Below are positions 19,258 to 27,076 of a DNA stretch of 64,000 bases, piece after piece. The DNA is from Bacteroidota bacterium (lineage in GTDB: Bacteria > Bacteroidota > Bacteroidia > AKYH767-A > 2013-40CM-41-45): the NCBI GenBank assembly GCA_003389385.1, contig QQVM01000016.1, positions 124,001 through 188,000 of the forward strand, read 5' to 3'. Under the pieces are notes generated by a model. That model did no database searches and was not told where the DNA came from. It was given only the letters and a program-made list of their open reading frames with translations. The position numbers and the translations under genes were made by a program. Positions within the stretch are counted from its first letter, which is position 1. Each line of letters opens with the position of its first letter.

Positions 19258-20475
19258 TCAGAGGCCGGCATAATCTTTTAAATAATCGAATCGGGGCATC
19301 AAGGCACCATTATTTGCGATTGTTGCCCGCTCTATTAACTCTGTATTCTCCCGTCCGGTAAGCGATGGCAAAACCCTTTCAATGAGATGTTTGCCAAAAC
19401 CTTCGGATGCATCCCTGGGCAGTTCGCATGGAAGATTATCAATGGCCATTACGGTAATCACATTGCTACCGAAAGGATCAGTAATGCTCTCCTTCAAGGG
19501 ATCGTAACCGTAAAATTTATTATCGATGGTGCTTGCCTTCATTGTGGAAGGAATACTGCCGTTGATATCGCATGTGACATCCGCAATCACGCTGATACGG
19601 AAATCAGGATCACGCATTCTGGATTTCGAAAAAAGAATATCAGCTTTAGGATCCCAGTAAGTGCAATGAATCAGAAGATCCGTTACGCTGGCGAAAGAAT
19701 TAGCATCGCTGAATTTACAGCGGTATGATTCAGGATTGTTGTGAAAGTCCCAGGAACTATAAGGCGAGTTGTCTCTTGCTTCATAATAATCTTCTGAATG
19801 GAGCTGTACATAAACTGGCTCACGAAACGTATAGTTTAAAAACTCATAAGGAGTCACTTTGCGCAGGTTCATTGCACCCATAGTTTCGCAGGCTCCGTTT
19901 GCCACTCTCCCGCTCCCTGTAACGACAATCTTGATATTGGGAAGGTTGGCTTTTTGAAGTTCGGAAAAGACCTCCTTTTTATCATGGCATTGATCTGCAG
20001 GTTTCAGATCAAATAATTTGTAATGTTTACCGTAAGCCATCACGCCGTTATAAGCCCCGACTATTCCAGCGTATCTTCCAAAACCGATGATGCGGTTATC
20101 ACGATGATCCACGAGGCATTCGTAATCAGTGAGCTTTATCTTCTTCTTCAATGATTCCTGCAAAAGTTTGCGATTGTGCTCCTGTTTCTTGATGGTATGT
20201 GAAAAGAACAGATAATGCTTTTCGGGTATGAGCAAATCAGGTGGAACTTCCTTGATGCCAAGCAATACATCGCAGTTTGAAATGTCTTCAGAAATGCTGA
20301 CTCCGGCCTTTGTATATTCCTCATCAGAATAACATCTCCAGGCACTGGGCTGAATGCATAAATCAACTTCATTATAATTCGCTATGATCCAGGAGCATTG
20401 TTCGGGCGTAAAAGGAACTCGCTTATCATGTGGTTGCTTCTCTTCCCTGACTATCCCAATTTTTATTTTTTTCAT
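19258..20475 (-). CDS. Saccharopine dehydrogenase (LYS1)-like NAD-dependent oxidoreductase
   Basis: 405-residue protein with the two-domain fold of alanine dehydrogenase, transhydrogenase and LYS1. The N-terminal domain begins KIKIGIVREEKQPHDKRVPFTPEQC, where the R-x-x-K/R-x-P pattern contacts substrate. A nucleotide-binding motif IVVTGSGRVANGACETM lies near 180. It is followed by VIADVTCDINGSIPSTM, which resembles the LYS1 and AlaDH active-site segment. LYS1-type enzymes interconvert saccharopine and lysine plus 2-oxoglutarate. No other lysine genes are nearby, so the true substrate is uncertain. It may act in lysine breakdown or on another imino acid. Confidence 0.75.
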   Translation of the reverse strand: MKKIKIGIVREEKQPHDKRVPFTPEQCSWIIANYNEVDLCIQPSAWRCYSDEEYTKAGVSISEDISNCDVLLGIKEVPPDLLIPEKHYLFFSHTIKKQEHNRKLLQESLKKKIKLTDYECLVDHRDNRIIGFGRYAGIVGAYNGVMAYGKHYKLFDLKPADQCHDKKEVFSELQKANLPNIKIVVTGSGRVANGACETMGAMNLRKVTPYEFLNYTFREPVYVQLHSEDYYEARDNSPYSSWDFHNNPESYRCKFSDANSFASVTDLLIHCTYWDPKADILFSKSRMRDPDFRISVIADVTCDINGSIPSTMKASTIDNKFYGYDPLKESITDPFGSNVITVMAIDNLPCELPRDASEGFGKHLIERVLPSLTGRENTELIERATIANNGALMPRFDYLKDYAGL

Positions 20476-20610
20476 GAATGATTACCGGAATACCTTGTCC
20501 GACTTAAAGTTAAAAGCCGGAAGACTGACAGACTATTACGAAAGGAATAATTAAAGGTTTTTATTAAAAAATAAAGATTATTCCCTAAAGCTTTGTTACT
20601 TTTATCAGAT

Positions 20611-21519
20611 ATGAACACAACTAAAATCATCACACTTTTTCTTCTGCTTAGTTCAGCAATGATTTACCCATTTAAAATTCAGGCACAAGACCGTCTGGAT
20701 GTTTCAGAATCACAGGAAATGATGAGCCAGAACATGCAAAACGGCTTTGGTATCAGCATTCCAAAGGCCAAAATAAAAGATGTGGAAAAGGCCTGGAAAA
20801 AATACGTGAAAAAAGAAAGCAAGGCTTCCTTGAAGGAAAATGAAGGAGAATATTCTGCCATGTCCTGTGTGATACCTGCTGTCTCAACCGATACTTGCAA
20901 TCTCTACACTCGCTTCAATGAAGCGGACAATGCAGTACGGATGTTTGCATTCCTGGAGGTGAACGACCGATTCATTTCTTCTTCAAGAGATTCAGAAAAG
21001 ACAACAAACTTCAAATTCTGGATTCGCAACTTTGCTCTCGAACAATACCGCGAAGCTGTTGAGGATGAACTGAAGACAGAGAAACGAAATCTTGACAAGA
21101 TGGAAGGAGACCTGAAATCGTTTGAAAAAGAAATCAGCAGCGCGGAAGACAGAATCAGGAAAAACAACAGAGAGATTGAACGCCTGAGATCAGAGATTGA
21201 AACGCTTCGCAAGGAACAAGCTTTTACCAACAATGAAATTCTCAAGCAAAAGCAAATGCTAACGACATTCCTGGGCAGTGCTGAACAGAGAAAGGTAGAG
21301 GAAAAACGTCTGAAAGACATGGAAAAGGAATACAAGCGTTCAGTTAAAAAAGATGAATCTGCTCACAGGAAAATTGACAAGCTTGAAGATGAAATAAAGA
21401 AGCTTGATAAGGAGATTGATAAGAACAAGAAGAAAGAAATTCCTGACAAGAAAGATGAAATCAATGCCCAAAAACTCAAGGTAAAAAATGTGGAAGATCT
21501 CCTGAGCAATATCCGTTGA
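20611..21519 (+). CDS. Secreted coiled-coil protein of unknown function
   Basis: 302 residues from the ATG at 20611, which is preferred over TTG at 20593 because it gives a clean signal peptide (MNTTKIITLFLLLSSAMIYPFKIQAQ). Residues 30-150 form a mixed domain with the segment GFGISIPKAKIKDVEKAWKK. Residues 150-300 are a long, highly charged coiled coil rich in Lys, Glu and Asp, with heptads such as IRKNNREIERLRSEIETL. I recognise no family. It is probably periplasmic and may be a structural or scaffold protein. trmD starts 22 bases downstream. Confidence 0.75.
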   Translation: MNTTKIITLFLLLSSAMIYPFKIQAQDRLDVSESQEMMSQNMQNGFGISIPKAKIKDVEKAWKKYVKKESKASLKENEGEYSAMSCVIPAVSTDTCNLYTRFNEADNAVRMFAFLEVNDRFISSSRDSEKTTNFKFWIRNFALEQYREAVEDELKTEKRNLDKMEGDLKSFEKEISSAEDRIRKNNREIERLRSEIETLRKEQAFTNNEILKQKQMLTTFLGSAEQRKVEEKRLKDMEKEYKRSVKKDESAHRKIDKLEDEIKKLDKEIDKNKKKEIPDKKDEINAQKLKVKNVEDLLSNIR

Positions 21520-21541
21520 TTAATTTTCCGTTCCTCACATC

Positions 21542-22216
21542 ATGAGAATTGATATACTTAGCGTTGTCCCCGCACTGCTTGAAAGTCCGTTTGCACACTC
21601 GATCATGAAGCGTGCCATGCAGAAAGGACTTGCAGAAGTGCACATTCATAACATCCGCGATTACGCCATAAACAAACATAAAACTGTGGACGACTCACCT
21701 TATGGCGGAGGCGCGGGAATGGTGATGATGATTGAACCTGTGGTGGCCTGCATGGAAGCGCTAAAGTCACAAAGGGTATATGACGAAGTAATATACATGA
21801 GTCCTGACGGTGATACACTCGACCAGAGAATAGCCAACAAGTACGCGCTTTCAAAAAACCTGATGATACTCTGCGGACACTATAAAGGAATCGACGAAAG
21901 GATCAGAGAGCATTTTATTACCAGGGAAATTTCCATCGGCAATTTTGTAATCAGTGGAGGCGAACTGGCTGCGGCAGTTTTTGCAGACGCTGTAATACGC
22001 TTGCTACCGGGTGTTCTCAATGATGAAACTTCTGCCCTCTCCGACTCTTTCCAGGATGACCTGGTGGCCCCTCCGGCCTATACCCGGCCAGCAGAATTCA
22101 GGGGACTGAAAGTGCCAGACATCCTGCTCTCCGGACATGCTGGAGAAATCGAAAAATGGAGGCATGAAAAAGCGCTTGAAAGAACCAAAAAGCGCAGGCC
22201 TGACCTGTTGAAATAA
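21542..22216 (+). CDS. trmD: tRNA (guanine-N1)-methyltransferase
   Basis: SAM-dependent SPOUT methyltransferase that makes m1G37 in tRNAs to prevent frameshifting, 224 residues. The trefoil-knot region is clear: [26 protein letters not shown] and [41 protein letters not shown] precedes it near residue 50. The following gene is rplS, the conserved trmD-rplS order found in many bacteria, although a separate -7 box lies in front of rplS. Confidence 0.97.
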   Translation: MRIDILSVVPALLESPFAHSIMKRAMQKGLAEVHIHNIRDYAINKHKTVDDSPYGGGAGMVMMIEPVVACMEALKSQRVYDEVIYMSPDGDTLDQRIANKYALSKNLMILCGHYKGIDERIREHFITREISIGNFVISGGELAAAVFADAVIRLLPGVLNDETSALSDSFQDDLVAPPAYTRPAEFRGLKVPDILLSGHAGEIEKWRHEKALERTKKRRPDLLK

Positions 22217-22261
22217 ATTTTGAGTCAGAAAGCCATTTCTTTTTTTATTTGAAAAATTCCG

Positions 22262-22269
22262 TATATTTG
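22262..22269 (+). promoter_or_regulatory. -7 box TATATTTG for rplS
   Basis: Exact TAnnTTTG match between trmD and rplS, 43 bases before the chosen ATG. It suggests that rplS can be transcribed independently of trmD. Confidence 0.5.
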
Positions 22270-22312
22270 CGTTCCGATTTCGGACAAACCGCATCGTAAA
22301 ATATTGAATATC

Positions 22313-22660
22313 ATGGACTTAATTAAGGTTGCCGGCGAAGCAATGGTTGAAAAGCGCGAAATGCCCGACTTCAAGGCAGGTGACACAGTCACTGTTTACT
22401 ATAAGATCATCGAGGGTAACAAAGAGCGTATCCAGCAATATCAGGGAGTGGTGCTTCAGCGCAAGGGAAGCGGCATCTCTGAGACCTTCACCGTTCGCAA
22501 AATCAGCAACGGCGTAGGTGTGGAAAGAATTTTCCCTTTATACTCACCAAAGATTGATAAGATCCAGGTTGATAAGCGCGGAGTTGTTCGTCGTGCGCGC
22601 ATCTTCTACCTGAGAAACATCAGCGGTAAGAAAGCAAGAATTGAAGAAAAGAAATCTTAA
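22313..22660 (+). CDS. rplS: 50S ribosomal protein L19
   Basis: Ribosomal protein at the 30S/50S interface, 115 residues from the ATG at 22313. An in-frame TTG at 22304 is possible but unnecessary. Diagnostic stretches are [55 protein letters not shown] and [16 protein letters not shown]. It lies directly after trmD and before a strong terminator. Confidence 0.97.
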   Translation: MDLIKVAGEAMVEKREMPDFKAGDTVTVYYKIIEGNKERIQQYQGVVLQRKGSGISETFTVRKISNGVGVERIFPLYSPKIDKIQVDKRGVVRRARIFYLRNISGKKARIEEKKS

Positions 22661-22682
22661 TTGATATAACTTTTCAAAAAAC

Positions 22683-22716
22683 AGCCCCCAGTCGCCAGAC
22701 TAGGGGCTTTTTTATT
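22683..22716. terminator. Terminator after rplS, shared with the convergent gene
   Basis: AGCCCC / GGGGCT and AGTC / GACT arms (22683-22708), with one internal mismatch and a GCCA loop, are followed by a T-run. It separates rplS from the convergent CoA-binding gene. Confidence 0.85.
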
Positions 22717-23082
22717 TCAGTACTGTCCTGTGGCAATCATCACAAGCGTACAGGCATTTTCACATATGATGCCTTCAGCCCTCGCTCTCTTTTCAAGACG
22801 AGGATTTTCCGCACCCGGATTGAAGATGATTCTTTCAGGCTTCAATGATAAAAAGTAATCTTCCAGCTCTTCCTGGCGTGATGCATTTAAGTAAAGAGTG
22901 ATGGTGTGTACCGGATTAGCAAATTGCGGACGTCCTTTCAATATAGGCACATCCGCAATCATTCCTTCTCTATAGCCAAGCGCGTAAACCGAATTTCCGC
23001 TGTTCCTCAGTGAACGCACTGCGCGGTTGGAATAGCGGTCAGTTTTTTCCGAAGCCCCGACAACAAGAGTATATTTTTCCAT
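22717..23082 (-). CDS. Small CoA-binding domain protein (YccU-like)
   Basis: 121-residue Rossmann-fold protein. The N-terminus MEKYTLVVGASEKTDRYSNRAVRSL carries the GxSxxxxR-like loop of CoA-binding domains. It is followed by VYALGYREG and the C-terminal FNPGAENPRLEKRARAEGIICENACTLVML-like region (here TLVMIATGQY) shared with succinyl-CoA synthetase alpha-type domains. Proteins of this size bind CoA or acyl-CoA, but their cellular role is poorly known. The MFS transporter gene lies 24 bases upstream on the same strand, so the two may be cotranscribed. Confidence 0.85.
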   Translation of the reverse strand: MEKYTLVVGASEKTDRYSNRAVRSLRNSGNSVYALGYREGMIADVPILKGRPQFANPVHTITLYLNASRQEELEDYFLSLKPERIIFNPGAENPRLEKRARAEGIICENACTLVMIATGQY

Positions 23083-23106
23083 GATTAAATTTCCTTGCTT
23101 TTTCTA

Positions 23107-24393
23107 TCAGCATTCTTCAATGTAGTTCAAGTCGCGGCTGAAAGAATCTTTGATGGAGAAGATTCCGATGAAAGCCAGTATAAGGCAAATTATTCCGACT
23201 ACTGATGCGCTGTAAATTTTAGCTGTTCCGCTCGCCAAGAATACCGGTTCGAGTTGCTTGTAAAGTAAAGTGACAGGCACCACTGAACCTCTGACGAAAT
23301 TCGGAACAGTATTAGTTACAGTGGAACGGATATTGGTGCCGAATTGTTCAGAGGCTATGGTGACAAAAAGCGCCCAGTAACCCGCAGCGGTACCCAGCAG
23401 GAAGCACATGAAGTAGAAAAAAGTGAGCGAAGTCGTAAAAGGAAAGAGAAAGAGATATATCAGCAATGATGAAGCAATGAGATATCCGATCACCACTTTT
23501 TTCCTGCTTTTAAATAGCTGGCTGATGAGTCCGCTCATCAAGTCACCTACGGAAAGACCGATGTAAGTATACATGATTGCAGTCCCGGTCACTGCACCGA
23601 TGATGCCCATCTCTTTTGTGAGTCCGACACAAAGCGCGATGAGAATGCCCACGATGTACCAGATGGGGAGTCCGATGATGATGCAGCTGACATACCTCCA
23701 GAAGAGTTTCCTGCTTTTAAAAAGAATGCTAAAGTCTCCCCTTTTATGGCTGCTTGTTTCCAGTCGCGTATACATTCCCGATTCGATTGTACCGATACGC
23801 AGGAACAAGAGCAATAATCCGAGCACTCCTCCTACTATGTAAGCCATCTGCCAGCCCATGAATGATGTACCAAATATATCATTCACAAAGCCCGCCACTA
23901 TTGCCCCTTCCGAGCCTACGAGGGAGGCGAAGACAGCGCCCAAGGCACCGAAAGTAACAATGAGCATAGTCCCGTAACCCCTTGTTTCCTTTGACATGGT
24001 TTCAACCACCAGTGTAATTCCTGCACCCAGTTCGCCGGCTAGTCCAAGTCCGGCGAGAAAACGCACAATGGCGTAGGAAGTCATGTCGGTAACAAAAGCA
24101 TTGGCAATATTCGCTAACGAGTACATCAGAATGGATCCGAACAACACAGAGAGGCGGCCTCGCTTGTCGCCCAGCACACCCCAGAGAATGCCTCCGGTGA
24201 GCATACCGATCATCTGCCAGTTGAAAAGAAAAATCTCATTCGACTCATAATCAACACCTCCGAGACCAAGCGCCTCGAGGCTTTCCTTTTTAACCACATT
24301 GAAGAGGATGAGGTCGTAGATATCCACGAAATAACCCAGTGCGGCTACTACGACCAGGAGGTTAAAAGGAGATTTGATGCCTTCGGCTTTCAT
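23107..24393 (-). CDS. Major facilitator superfamily transporter, metabolite:H+ symporter-like
   Basis: 428-residue inner-membrane transporter with about 12 predicted transmembrane helices. The loop 2-3 motif reads GVLGDKRGRLSVLFG, the MFS signature. The helix-4 region RFLAGLGLAGELGAGITLVVE resembles the sugar and organic-acid (sialate/shikimate/proline-betaine) symporter groups. The substrate cannot be read from sequence. The ATG at 24393 is used; the longer frame starts with TTG at 24414, which overlaps a -7-like TATTTTG (24412-24418, minus strand). It probably shares a transcript with the downstream CoA-binding gene. Confidence 0.85.
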   Translation of the reverse strand: MKAEGIKSPFNLLVVVAALGYFVDIYDLILFNVVKKESLEALGLGGVDYESNEIFLFNWQMIGMLTGGILWGVLGDKRGRLSVLFGSILMYSLANIANAFVTDMTSYAIVRFLAGLGLAGELGAGITLVVETMSKETRGYGTMLIVTFGALGAVFASLVGSEGAIVAGFVNDIFGTSFMGWQMAYIVGGVLGLLLLFLRIGTIESGMYTRLETSSHKRGDFSILFKSRKLFWRYVSCIIIGLPIWYIVGILIALCVGLTKEMGIIGAVTGTAIMYTYIGLSVGDLMSGLISQLFKSRKKVVIGYLIASSLLIYLFLFPFTTSLTFFYFMCFLLGTAAGYWALFVTIASEQFGTNIRSTVTNTVPNFVRGSVVPVTLLYKQLEPVFLASGTAKIYSASVVGIICLILAFIGIFSIKDSFSRDLNYIEEC

Positions 24394-24513
24394 AAGAGAA
24401 ATTAGCTGCGGCAAAATAATTCAAAGCTCAGAGATGTAAAAGACTGATTTTCCAGCAGAAGATATTTCTTTTTGTTTTTTCGCAAAACGAATAATTCTCT
24501 TAATTTCGCCCCC

Positions 24514-24598
24514 GGAGAGGTGGCAGAGTGGTCGATCGCGGCGGTCTTGAAAACCGTTGACTGTTAAAGGTCCGGGGGTTCGAATCCCTCCCTCTCCG
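24514..24598 (+). tRNA. tRNA-Ser (TGA anticodon)
   Basis: An 85-base class II tRNA. Acceptor GGAGAGG pairs with CCTCTCC (24591-24597), with discriminator G at 24598. The anticodon arm GCGGT-CTTGAAA-ACCGT gives anticodon TGA (codon UCA), followed by a long variable arm and T-loop TTCGAAT. No CCA is encoded. Its last 16 bases are the template of the repeat copies downstream. A -7-like TAATTTCG lies about 6 bases upstream. Confidence 0.95.
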
Positions 24599-24754
24599 CA
24601 AGGATAAAACGCATTGCCCCGCAAGGGGCAATTTTTGTTTCAGGAGGGTGATGAGCTTGCTCATCTAATCGGATGAAATAAAAATTGATCAGGCGCGAAG
24701 TGCCGGCAATGCATTTTGGAATTGCAGGAACCACCTTAATGGATCACCGCGGGT
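24583..24754 (+). repeat. tRNA-Ser-tail repeat, unit A (172 bp)
   Basis: First unit of the array. It starts with the true tRNA 3' end (AATCCCTCCCTCTCCGCA) and continues with AGGATAAAACGC and a terminator hairpin, ATTGCCCC-GCAA-GGGGCAAT plus TTTT (24613-24636). Hairpins GATGAGC-TT-GCTCATC (24650-24665) and GGCGC-GAA-GTGCC (24692-24704) follow. GCAAT/ATTGC arms surround 24706-24725, and the unit ends GGATCACCGCGGGT. There is no open frame of note. Confidence 0.9.
24613..24640 (+). terminator. Terminator of tRNA-Ser, within repeat unit A
   Basis: Perfect 8-bp stem with a GCAA tetraloop and a T-run, 15 bases after the tRNA. The same terminator is repeated in units B and D, and a different one fills the same place in unit C. 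Confidence 0.85.
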
Positions 24755-24926
24755 AATCCCTCCCTCTCCGCAAGGATAAAACGCATTGCCCCGCAAGGGG
24801 CAATTTTAGTTTCAGGAGCGTGATGAGCTTGCTCATCTAAGCGGATGAGATAAAAATTGATCAGGCGCGAAGCGCCGGCAATGCATTTTGGAATTGCAGG
24901 AACCACCTTAATGGATCACCGCAGGT
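24755..24926 (+). repeat. tRNA-Ser-tail repeat, unit B (172 bp)
   Basis: Tandem copy of unit A at exactly 172 bp, nearly identical. It restarts with AATCCCTCCCTCTCCGCA and keeps the terminator hairpin with its GCAA loop. Its third hairpin reads GGCGC-GAA-GCGCC, where unit A has the wobble form GTGCC, so the stem is kept despite the base change. Confidence 0.9.
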
Positions 24927-25091
24927 AATCCCTCCCTCCCCGCAGATGAATCAAATGAAGGCCCGCGCTAGCGGGCTTTTTATTTTTCCGGAAAGATCAC
25001 AAGTTTGCTTGAATGATCTTGAAGGGAAAATAAAAAAGACGAAGTCTTTCATTTGATTTTGACAATAGGAGACACAGGGATCACCGCAGGT
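24927..25091 (+). repeat. tRNA-Ser-tail repeat, divergent unit C (165 bp)
   Basis: Begins with the same tRNA tail (one change, CTCTCC to CTCCCC) and ends with the shared GGATCACCGCAGGT junction, but its middle is a different sequence. The order of structures is the same: terminator GCCCGC-GCTA-GCGGGC with a T-run (24961-24980), an imperfect stem AAGATCA/TGATCTT (24993-25020), and AAGAC-GAA-GTCTT (25036-25048). Confidence 0.8.
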
Positions 25092-25219
25092 AATCCCTCC
25101 CTCTCCGCAAGGATAAAACGCATTGCCCCGCAAGGGGCAATTTTGTTTCAGGAGCGTGATGAGCTTGCTCATCTAAGCGGATGAAATAAAAATTGATCAG
25201 GCGCGAAGCGCCGGCAATG
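25092..25219 (+). repeat. tRNA-Ser-tail repeat, unit D, truncated at its 3' side
   Basis: Matches unit B from the tRNA tail to GGCAATG. It stops there, about 43 bp short of a full unit, where the AT-rich kinase islet begins. Confidence 0.85.
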
Positions 25220-25314
25220 ACCGAATCAAATAAATTGGGTAAATATATACCAGATTAAATATTTTCTTATAATTTTATATTGAGATGTTTAACTATTAAT
25301 TGAAGTAAGAAACA
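25220..25314. other. Left boundary of the AT-rich islet
   Basis: AT-rich sequence between truncated repeat unit D and the kinase ATG. I see no inverted terminal repeats or recombinase gene. A short CCGAATC string at 25221-25227 recurs at 26890-26896 near the right boundary, but 7 bases could be chance. Confidence 0.4.
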
Positions 25315-26391
25315 ATGGTTAATCCTAACACAAATATCTTTCTTTTAGAAAATGCTCTTGACAATTTATTGGAAGGTTTTCAGATAATCAGTCCAGAATG
25401 GAAATATCTCTACGTAAATAAATCCGTTATTAAACAAAGTAAATGTAATTCAAAGGAAGATTTGATAGGCTTTACAATGATGGAAAAATTCCCGGGAATT
25501 GAAAATACGAAATTGTTTAAAGTACTTTCTAGATGCATGTTGAAAGGAAATTCAAAATATTTTGAAAATAAGTTTGATTTTCCAGATGGCACTCAAGGGT
25601 GGTTTGAATTAAGAATTGAACCAATTCCTCAAGGTTTGTTTATCCTATCAATTGATATAACAGAACGGAAGCAGGCGGAAAAAGAAATTGAGATAAAATC
25701 TGCCGATTTATTGAAAGCAAATGCTGAACTAGATCGATTTGTGTATAGTGTTGCACATGATTTGCGTTCTCCTCTAACTTCAATATTAGGACTTTTATCA
25801 TTTATAGAACAAGATGATAATGAATTTGAGAAAATTAAACATTTAAATCTGATAAAAAGTAGAATAGAAAAAATGGATGAGTTTATAAAAAACGTACTTA
25901 GCTATTCAAAAAACAATCGAATAGAAGTAAAAGTCCAGAATATTTCTATAAGAAAAGAAATTGATGATAAATTAAATATATACAAGAATTTATTAGAGAG
26001 TAATATGATTGATATTCAACTAGAAATTGATCAATCAGTTCCATTCTATTGCGATCATACTAGATTTTCAATGATTATTGAAAATTTAATTTCAAATGCG
26101 ATTAAATATCATGACCCTAAAAAATCTAATAGGTATATTAAGATCAAAGGTAATGCTGATATCAATGTTGTAAATTTAATTTTTGAAGATAATGGAATTG
26201 GTATACCATACAAGCATCAAGATAAAATATTCAAGATGTTTTATCGGGTATCAAATCAGATCCCTGGATCTGGACTCGGATTATTCATTGTAAAGGAAAC
26301 TCTAGAAAAATTAGGTGGGAAAATCTGGGTAGATTCAATTCCAAAAATTAAAACATCCTTTAATTGCGAAATAAGAAATTATTTATCATGA
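25315..26391 (+). CDS. PAS-domain sensor histidine kinase
   Basis: Cytoplasmic-looking histidine kinase of 358 residues with no transmembrane segment. A PAS domain covers about 10-120 (LLEGFQIISPEWKYLYVN...). The HisKA domain has the phosphorylated His148 in SVAHDLRSPLTSILG, and the ATPase domain has ISNAIKYHDP (N box), DNGIGIP and GSGLGLFIVKETLEKLGG. The kinase senses a soluble signal and phosphorylates the overlapping response regulator (ATGA overlap, 26388). Its base composition stands out: two 60-base lines I counted hold 15 and 11 G+C, against about half in neighbouring housekeeping genes. Together with the flanking repeats this suggests horizontal acquisition. Confidence 0.9.
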   Translation: MVNPNTNIFLLENALDNLLEGFQIISPEWKYLYVNKSVIKQSKCNSKEDLIGFTMMEKFPGIENTKLFKVLSRCMLKGNSKYFENKFDFPDGTQGWFELRIEPIPQGLFILSIDITERKQAEKEIEIKSADLLKANAELDRFVYSVAHDLRSPLTSILGLLSFIEQDDNEFEKIKHLNLIKSRIEKMDEFIKNVLSYSKNNRIEVKVQNISIRKEIDDKLNIYKNLLESNMIDIQLEIDQSVPFYCDHTRFSMIIENLISNAIKYHDPKKSNRYIKIKGNADINVVNLIFEDNGIGIPYKHQDKIFKMFYRVSNQIPGSGLGLFIVKETLEKLGGKIWVDSIPKIKTSFNCEIRNYLS

Positions 26392-26801
26392 TTAAATTAT
26401 TAACATATGTAATAGAGAGGGTGATGATAGTAGACGATGATCCAACTGACTTATACATACTTAATAGAATATTAAAAAAGAACAATTTTGCAAAAATAAT
26501 TACGCAATTTTCATCTCCAGAAAAGGCTTTACAGCACCTTTTATCTAATCATAAAAAAAACTTTTTTTTTCCACAGATGATTTTTTTAGACATAAATATG
26601 CCTTTGATGAATGGCTTTGAATTTCTTAATGAATTTAATAAAATTCCTGAAAACATAATAAGAAATACTAAAGTAATTATTTTGTCTTCCACATGTGACC
26701 CAAGGGATTTTGATAAAATGAAGGCTTACCCTAATTCTTTAATGTTTTTTGAAAAACCACTTAAATCAGAAGATTTAGATTTAATTTCAACTATTTTATA
26801 A
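26388..26801 (+). CDS. Single-domain response regulator (Rcp1/CheY-like)
   Basis: 137-residue receiver domain without an output domain. The ATG at 26388 overlaps the kinase stop as ATGA, a sign of translational coupling, and is preferred over the longer frame from 26364. Acidic pocket residues lie in MIVDDDPTD, the phosphorylated residue is Asp68 in FLDINMPLMNG, and the conserved Ser/Thr (ILSST) and Lys (FFEKPL) follow. The long loop before Asp68 and the DDDPTD start resemble the Rcp1 class, which pairs with PAS/phytochrome-type kinases. Output is probably through protein contact. It shares the low GC of the kinase gene. Confidence 0.9.
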   Translation: MIKLLTYVIERVMIVDDDPTDLYILNRILKKNNFAKIITQFSSPEKALQHLLSNHKKNFFFPQMIFLDINMPLMNGFEFLNEFNKIPENIIRNTKVIILSSTCDPRDFDKMKAYPNSLMFFEKPLKSEDLDLISTIL

Positions 26802-26825
26802 AAATATTTTTCTTTAAAAGATTAT

Positions 26826-26853
26826 AAAAGCCCTCATTTGAGGGCTTTTCATT
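26826..26853 (+). terminator. Terminator of the kinase/regulator islet
   Basis: AAAAGCCCTC (26826-26835) and GAGGGCTTTT (26840-26849) form a perfect 10-bp stem with an ATTT loop, directly after the response-regulator gene. Confidence 0.85.
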
Positions 26854-26920
26854 TCAGATAAAGATTTCATCAGTACTTAAAAATCGGTGCCGAATCTATG
26901 GACATGTAAAAGTTACTTCT

Positions 26921-27055
26921 GCAAGGGGCAATATTTGTTTCAGGAGCGTGATGAGCTTGCTCATCTAAGCGGATGAGATAAAAATTGATCAGGCGCGAAG
27001 CGCCGACAATGCATTTTGGAATTGCAGGGACCAGCGTAGTATCAATGTCACCGCG
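26921..27055 (+). repeat. tRNA-Ser-tail repeat, unit E, truncated at its 5' side
   Basis: Resumes the repeat at about unit position 39 (GCAAGGGGCAAT, the right arm of the terminator), so it lacks the tRNA tail and left arm. It then runs through both small hairpins to GGAATTGCAGGGACCA and a weakened TCAATGTCACCGCGC end. It marks the right edge of the kinase islet. The rest of the 26,802-27,076 gap is featureless. Confidence 0.85.
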
Positions 27056-27076
27056 CTTTCAAGTTTAAGACTTTCT

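Noticed and set aside
24421-24624. Minus-strand open frame over tRNA-Ser (contains GEGGIRTPGP)
   Set aside because: It is the antisense translation of the tRNA gene, a well-known annotation artefact; the tRNA structure is complete.
24951-25172. Minus-strand open frame in the repeat array
   Set aside because: It reads through the repeated tRNA tail and terminator hairpins and shares its start with the artefact above.
24583-25219. CRISPR array
   Set aside because: Units are about 172 bp and nearly contiguous, with no 20-40 base repeats separated by unique spacers and no cas genes.
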